Source of the DNA: Holophaga sp.
Lineage (GTDB): Bacteria > Acidobacteriota > Holophagae > Holophagales > Holophagaceae
Direction: 5' to 3'
Length of the DNA stretch: 64,000 nucleotides
Assembly: GCA_031292735.1 (NCBI GenBank)
Contig: JARLGP010000304.1
Span: 1 to 64,000, forward strand
How positions within the stretch are numbered: the first letter of the stretch is position 1; the number at the start of each line of letters is the position of its first letter. The position numbers were made by a program, and so were the translations under genes. This document shows positions 63,001-64,000 of this stretch, in pieces. The notes beneath the pieces are model-generated. The model made no database searches and was not told the DNA's origin. It saw only the letters and a program-made list of their open reading frames with translations.

Positions 63001-64000
63001 GGAGAACTCGGCCGAGGCCAGGGCGACCTTCTGGGCGTCGGTCAGGGTGCTGGCATCCGCGTTGGTCTTGATGACGATGGGCGTGGAAACGGTGTTGCCG
63101 ATGGCGGTGCCGGCGGTCAGCACCACGTTGCGGCCCGAGACGTTGGGGTCCTTCACCACCGGGTTGGTGTTGGTGATGTCCTTCAACAGGCCCGGGGCGA
63201 CCGAGATGCCCAGCTCCTGGGTGGTCCAGGAGTTGCCGTTGGAGAGGCTGGCCTGCTCGGCCGCGGTGGCCACGTACTTGTAGTTCGCCACGTAGGACGT
63301 GGTGTAGGTGCCGACTTCGGCGTTCAGGGTGTGGTACTGGGCGGTCCGGTTTTCGTCATAGGTCTGGATGTCGGTGATCCCCGCGGCCTTCAGGGCCGCG
63401 ATCTGGGCCGGGCTGGAATGGTACTGGAAGCCGGGGTCGTAGACCGCGGGATTGGTCTGCAGGTTGCGCATCTGCCAGTAGGTGACGTAGTCCTGGGTGC
63501 GGCCGTTCTCGAACGACTGGAGCACCTTTTTCGCCTGGGCCGCATTCGCCGCGGAGCCGGCGACCAGGCTCAGGGAATCCCAGTAGGTCAGCAGCTCGTT
63601 CCAGGTCTTCATGTTGGTGGTCTGGTTGGGGTTGTTGTCGATGATCTGGCCGGGAGAGATGACCGTGACGTCGCCACCGCTGGAGGCCACGGTGTTGAGC
63701 AGCAGATCGCCGTTGGCGTTGCCGCTCCATTTCTGGGACTGGATGCCGATGTCGCCCTGGGCCTTGCCCGTGAAGCCGAAGTAGGGCTGCTGGGTGGCGT
63801 CGCTGGAGAAGCCCACGTTGATGTTCAGCGGCTGGGCGATGGAGCCGATGCTGCCGTTGTCGGAGGTGAGCTGGATGGTGTTGCCCTGGACCAGGTAGCC
63901 GCCGCTGGCGCCCTGGATGTCCCCGGAAGCCTCCAGGTTCACCTGGCCGAGCAGGTCATTGGCCTGCCCGCTGGCTTCCACCGTGCCGATGGTCAGGTTG
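60097..64000 (-). CDS. Filamentous haemagglutinin-like exoprotein (TpsA), N-terminus beyond window
   Basis: About 1300 codons are visible and the frame is open at the right edge, so the TPS secretion domain lies outside. The protein is Gly/Thr/Ser/Val-rich, with beta-helix-type repeats. The C-terminus (PLISYSGFPVSAEEEEN) shows no toxin domain. It is secreted through the TpsB partner downstream and probably acts as an adhesin. Confidence 0.88.
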   Translation of the reverse strand, partial: NLTIGTVEASGQANDLLGQVNLEASGDIQGASGGYLVQGNTIQLTSDNGSIGSIAQPLNINVGFSSDATQQPYFGFTGKAQGDIGIQSQKWSGNANGDLLLNTVASSGGDVTVISPGQIIDNNPNQTTNMKTWNELLTYWDSLSLVAGSAANAAQAKKVLQSFENGRTQDYVTYWQMRNLQTNPAVYDPGFQYHSSPAQIAALKAAGITDIQTYDENRTAQYHTLNAEVGTYTTSYVANYKYVATAAEQASLSNGNSWTTQELGISVAPGLLKDITNTNPVVKDPNVSGRNVVLTAGTAIGNTVSTPIVIKTNADASTLTDAQKVALASAEFSDLDLSVPGEIQIYQRKPVNFQALTGLSATVAAAPDGTTDAGNMFLASLGDGILDTIQAQGQVRIKVVGSIVNESASTPALQTGDLVLEAANGGIGYLPDTGSGATVEPLRIQLANGANLTARAADNINLIQNTGDLEVQTIFSRGDLQLTVSHGSILDAFAVPQLNILADTIDLTAAGSIGADGNSLSMGINTITGGITATAGGGAYINGPAGNSFTIDAITAGDAVKLTADVDMTIDGSVTAPGPIGLVTGGTMTMAPGSLIHATASNLQANVGALDMEDNGTQAAAIHVDAGTLAITTLGDAIVTGIVSGNPTAGAVSITAEAGSILPGHAVGSGKPDITAHAAAGAGVTLDADLGIGYDPLDPRALSRKTLAGQDDALNLRTLNLQATSGGRAELADQDSVKVAGITAANDVLLTATGSITGGAIISTSASDPVNITSTAGAIDLDQVSGNSISLTAPGNVSGAGLTGTGTGSRVNVTSTGGDVNVATLSGNVLNLNAAGDLLGTGLAGTGTGSQVNATSTGGLINVSNVTGNALTLTAPGDVTGTTLTASGTGSQVNVRSSAGAVGVSDVTGDSITLNASGKADATGLTGSQIAVDSGSGAVHAAQVTGDAVSLTAMGDVTGDTLTGTTRVSARSTAGAIDLSNVAGNALTLDAAGDVTGTNLTGTGPDSRVSLTSTGGSITASNVTGTVLTLDAAGDVTGTGLIAGTTLNPAFSPSAAFAPAGTTFTPGGPGSQVIVASAGGDISVSDVTGDQVSLSAPGTVTGSSLVVGSNLQLAGTRVRADVTGQNQVVGGSVGGFDGSKANNVQLTLTSPSGFAFSSLASNTATVTVPSGTFSVGSMLIGDRATITNPATFMVVDQFNESMQACDVQLYSGGAPFSFLLTGNKVNTDAYVIYRDPMHEAIATTGEDRGGTEQAEDALNRTTLDPRLSRPMGTPADADASNRTPLISYSGFPVSAEEEEN
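60700..61760 (-). repeat. Degenerate tandem repeats in the TpsA exoprotein
   Basis: Eight or nine units of about 37-41 residues follow the pattern TGTGSxVxVTSTGGxIxxSN then VTGNxLTLxAxGDVTGTxL. At DNA level the units share blocks such as the complement of GTGACCGGCA. Repeats like these build parallel beta-helices and can expand or contract. Confidence 0.75.

Overview
The window is 64 kb of high-GC, gene-dense chromosome from a Gram-negative bacterium. Evidence for an outer membrane: an OmpA protein, a MipA-like barrel, a two-partner secretion pair and a Yej ABC system. A periplasmic triheme cytochrome, B12-dependent ornithine fermentation genes and a homospermidine synthase point to an anaerobic or facultative organism. 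Acidobacteriota of the class Holophagae (Geothrix/Holophaga relatives) would fit, but this is inference from gene content and no marker gene proves it.

Region 1 (1-11 kb): a PIN-PhoH ATPase cut by the left edge, tRNA-Thr(CGU), a divergent LysR/M20 amidohydrolase pair, an XRE-cupin regulator next to a 100-bp fragment of arcB, and a graveyard of mobile-element pieces (group II intron maturase end, DDE transposase end). A translationally coupled operon follows: aminotransferase, GlcD, GlcF and an MFS carrier.

Region 2 (11-26 kb) is the metabolic core. An eight-gene operon on the minus strand (ord-ortA-ortB-oraS-oraE-glmL-orr-alr) encodes the oxidative ornithine pathway: L-ornithine to D-ornithine, 2,4-diaminopentanoate, 2-amino-4-oxopentanoate, then alanine plus acetyl-CoA. 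The last gene, alanine racemase, fits the D-alanine product. Facing it is arcB-arcC-arcA, which makes ornithine and ATP from arginine. Two diverged copies of the regulator/arcB junction lie as direct repeats either side of the ornithine block. The left copy has the intact regulator and a stub of arcB; the right copy has the intact arcB and a regulator ruined by three deletions.

Region 3 (26-36.5 kb): an outer-membrane protein, a striking array of four AT-rich palindromes, then a coupled cluster of FGGY kinase, class II aldolase, class III aminotransferase, metal-site-less aldolase paralog and MFS carrier, with a GntR regulator. It looks like catabolism of an unidentified sugar or amino sugar. 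Envelope proteins (MipA-like, DUF2147, OmpA) follow.

Region 4 (36.5-52.5 kb) is mostly housekeeping and transport: MscL with a zinc-ribbon tail, an ECF-S-like membrane protein with DUF1893, 3-methyladenine glycosylase, LysE exporter, yejABEF, ornithine decarboxylase with homospermidine synthase, MutM, and a RIC/YtfE iron-sulfur repair protein behind an FNR-type box.

Region 5 (52.5-64 kb): an AT-richer insert carrying an AlaX-type editing protein and a macro-domain protein, bounded by gene remnants; an LLM flavin oxidoreductase; a Tat-exported FMN 2-hydroxyacid dehydrogenase paired with a triheme cytochrome c; and a TpsB/TpsA two-partner secretion system whose adhesin runs off the right edge.
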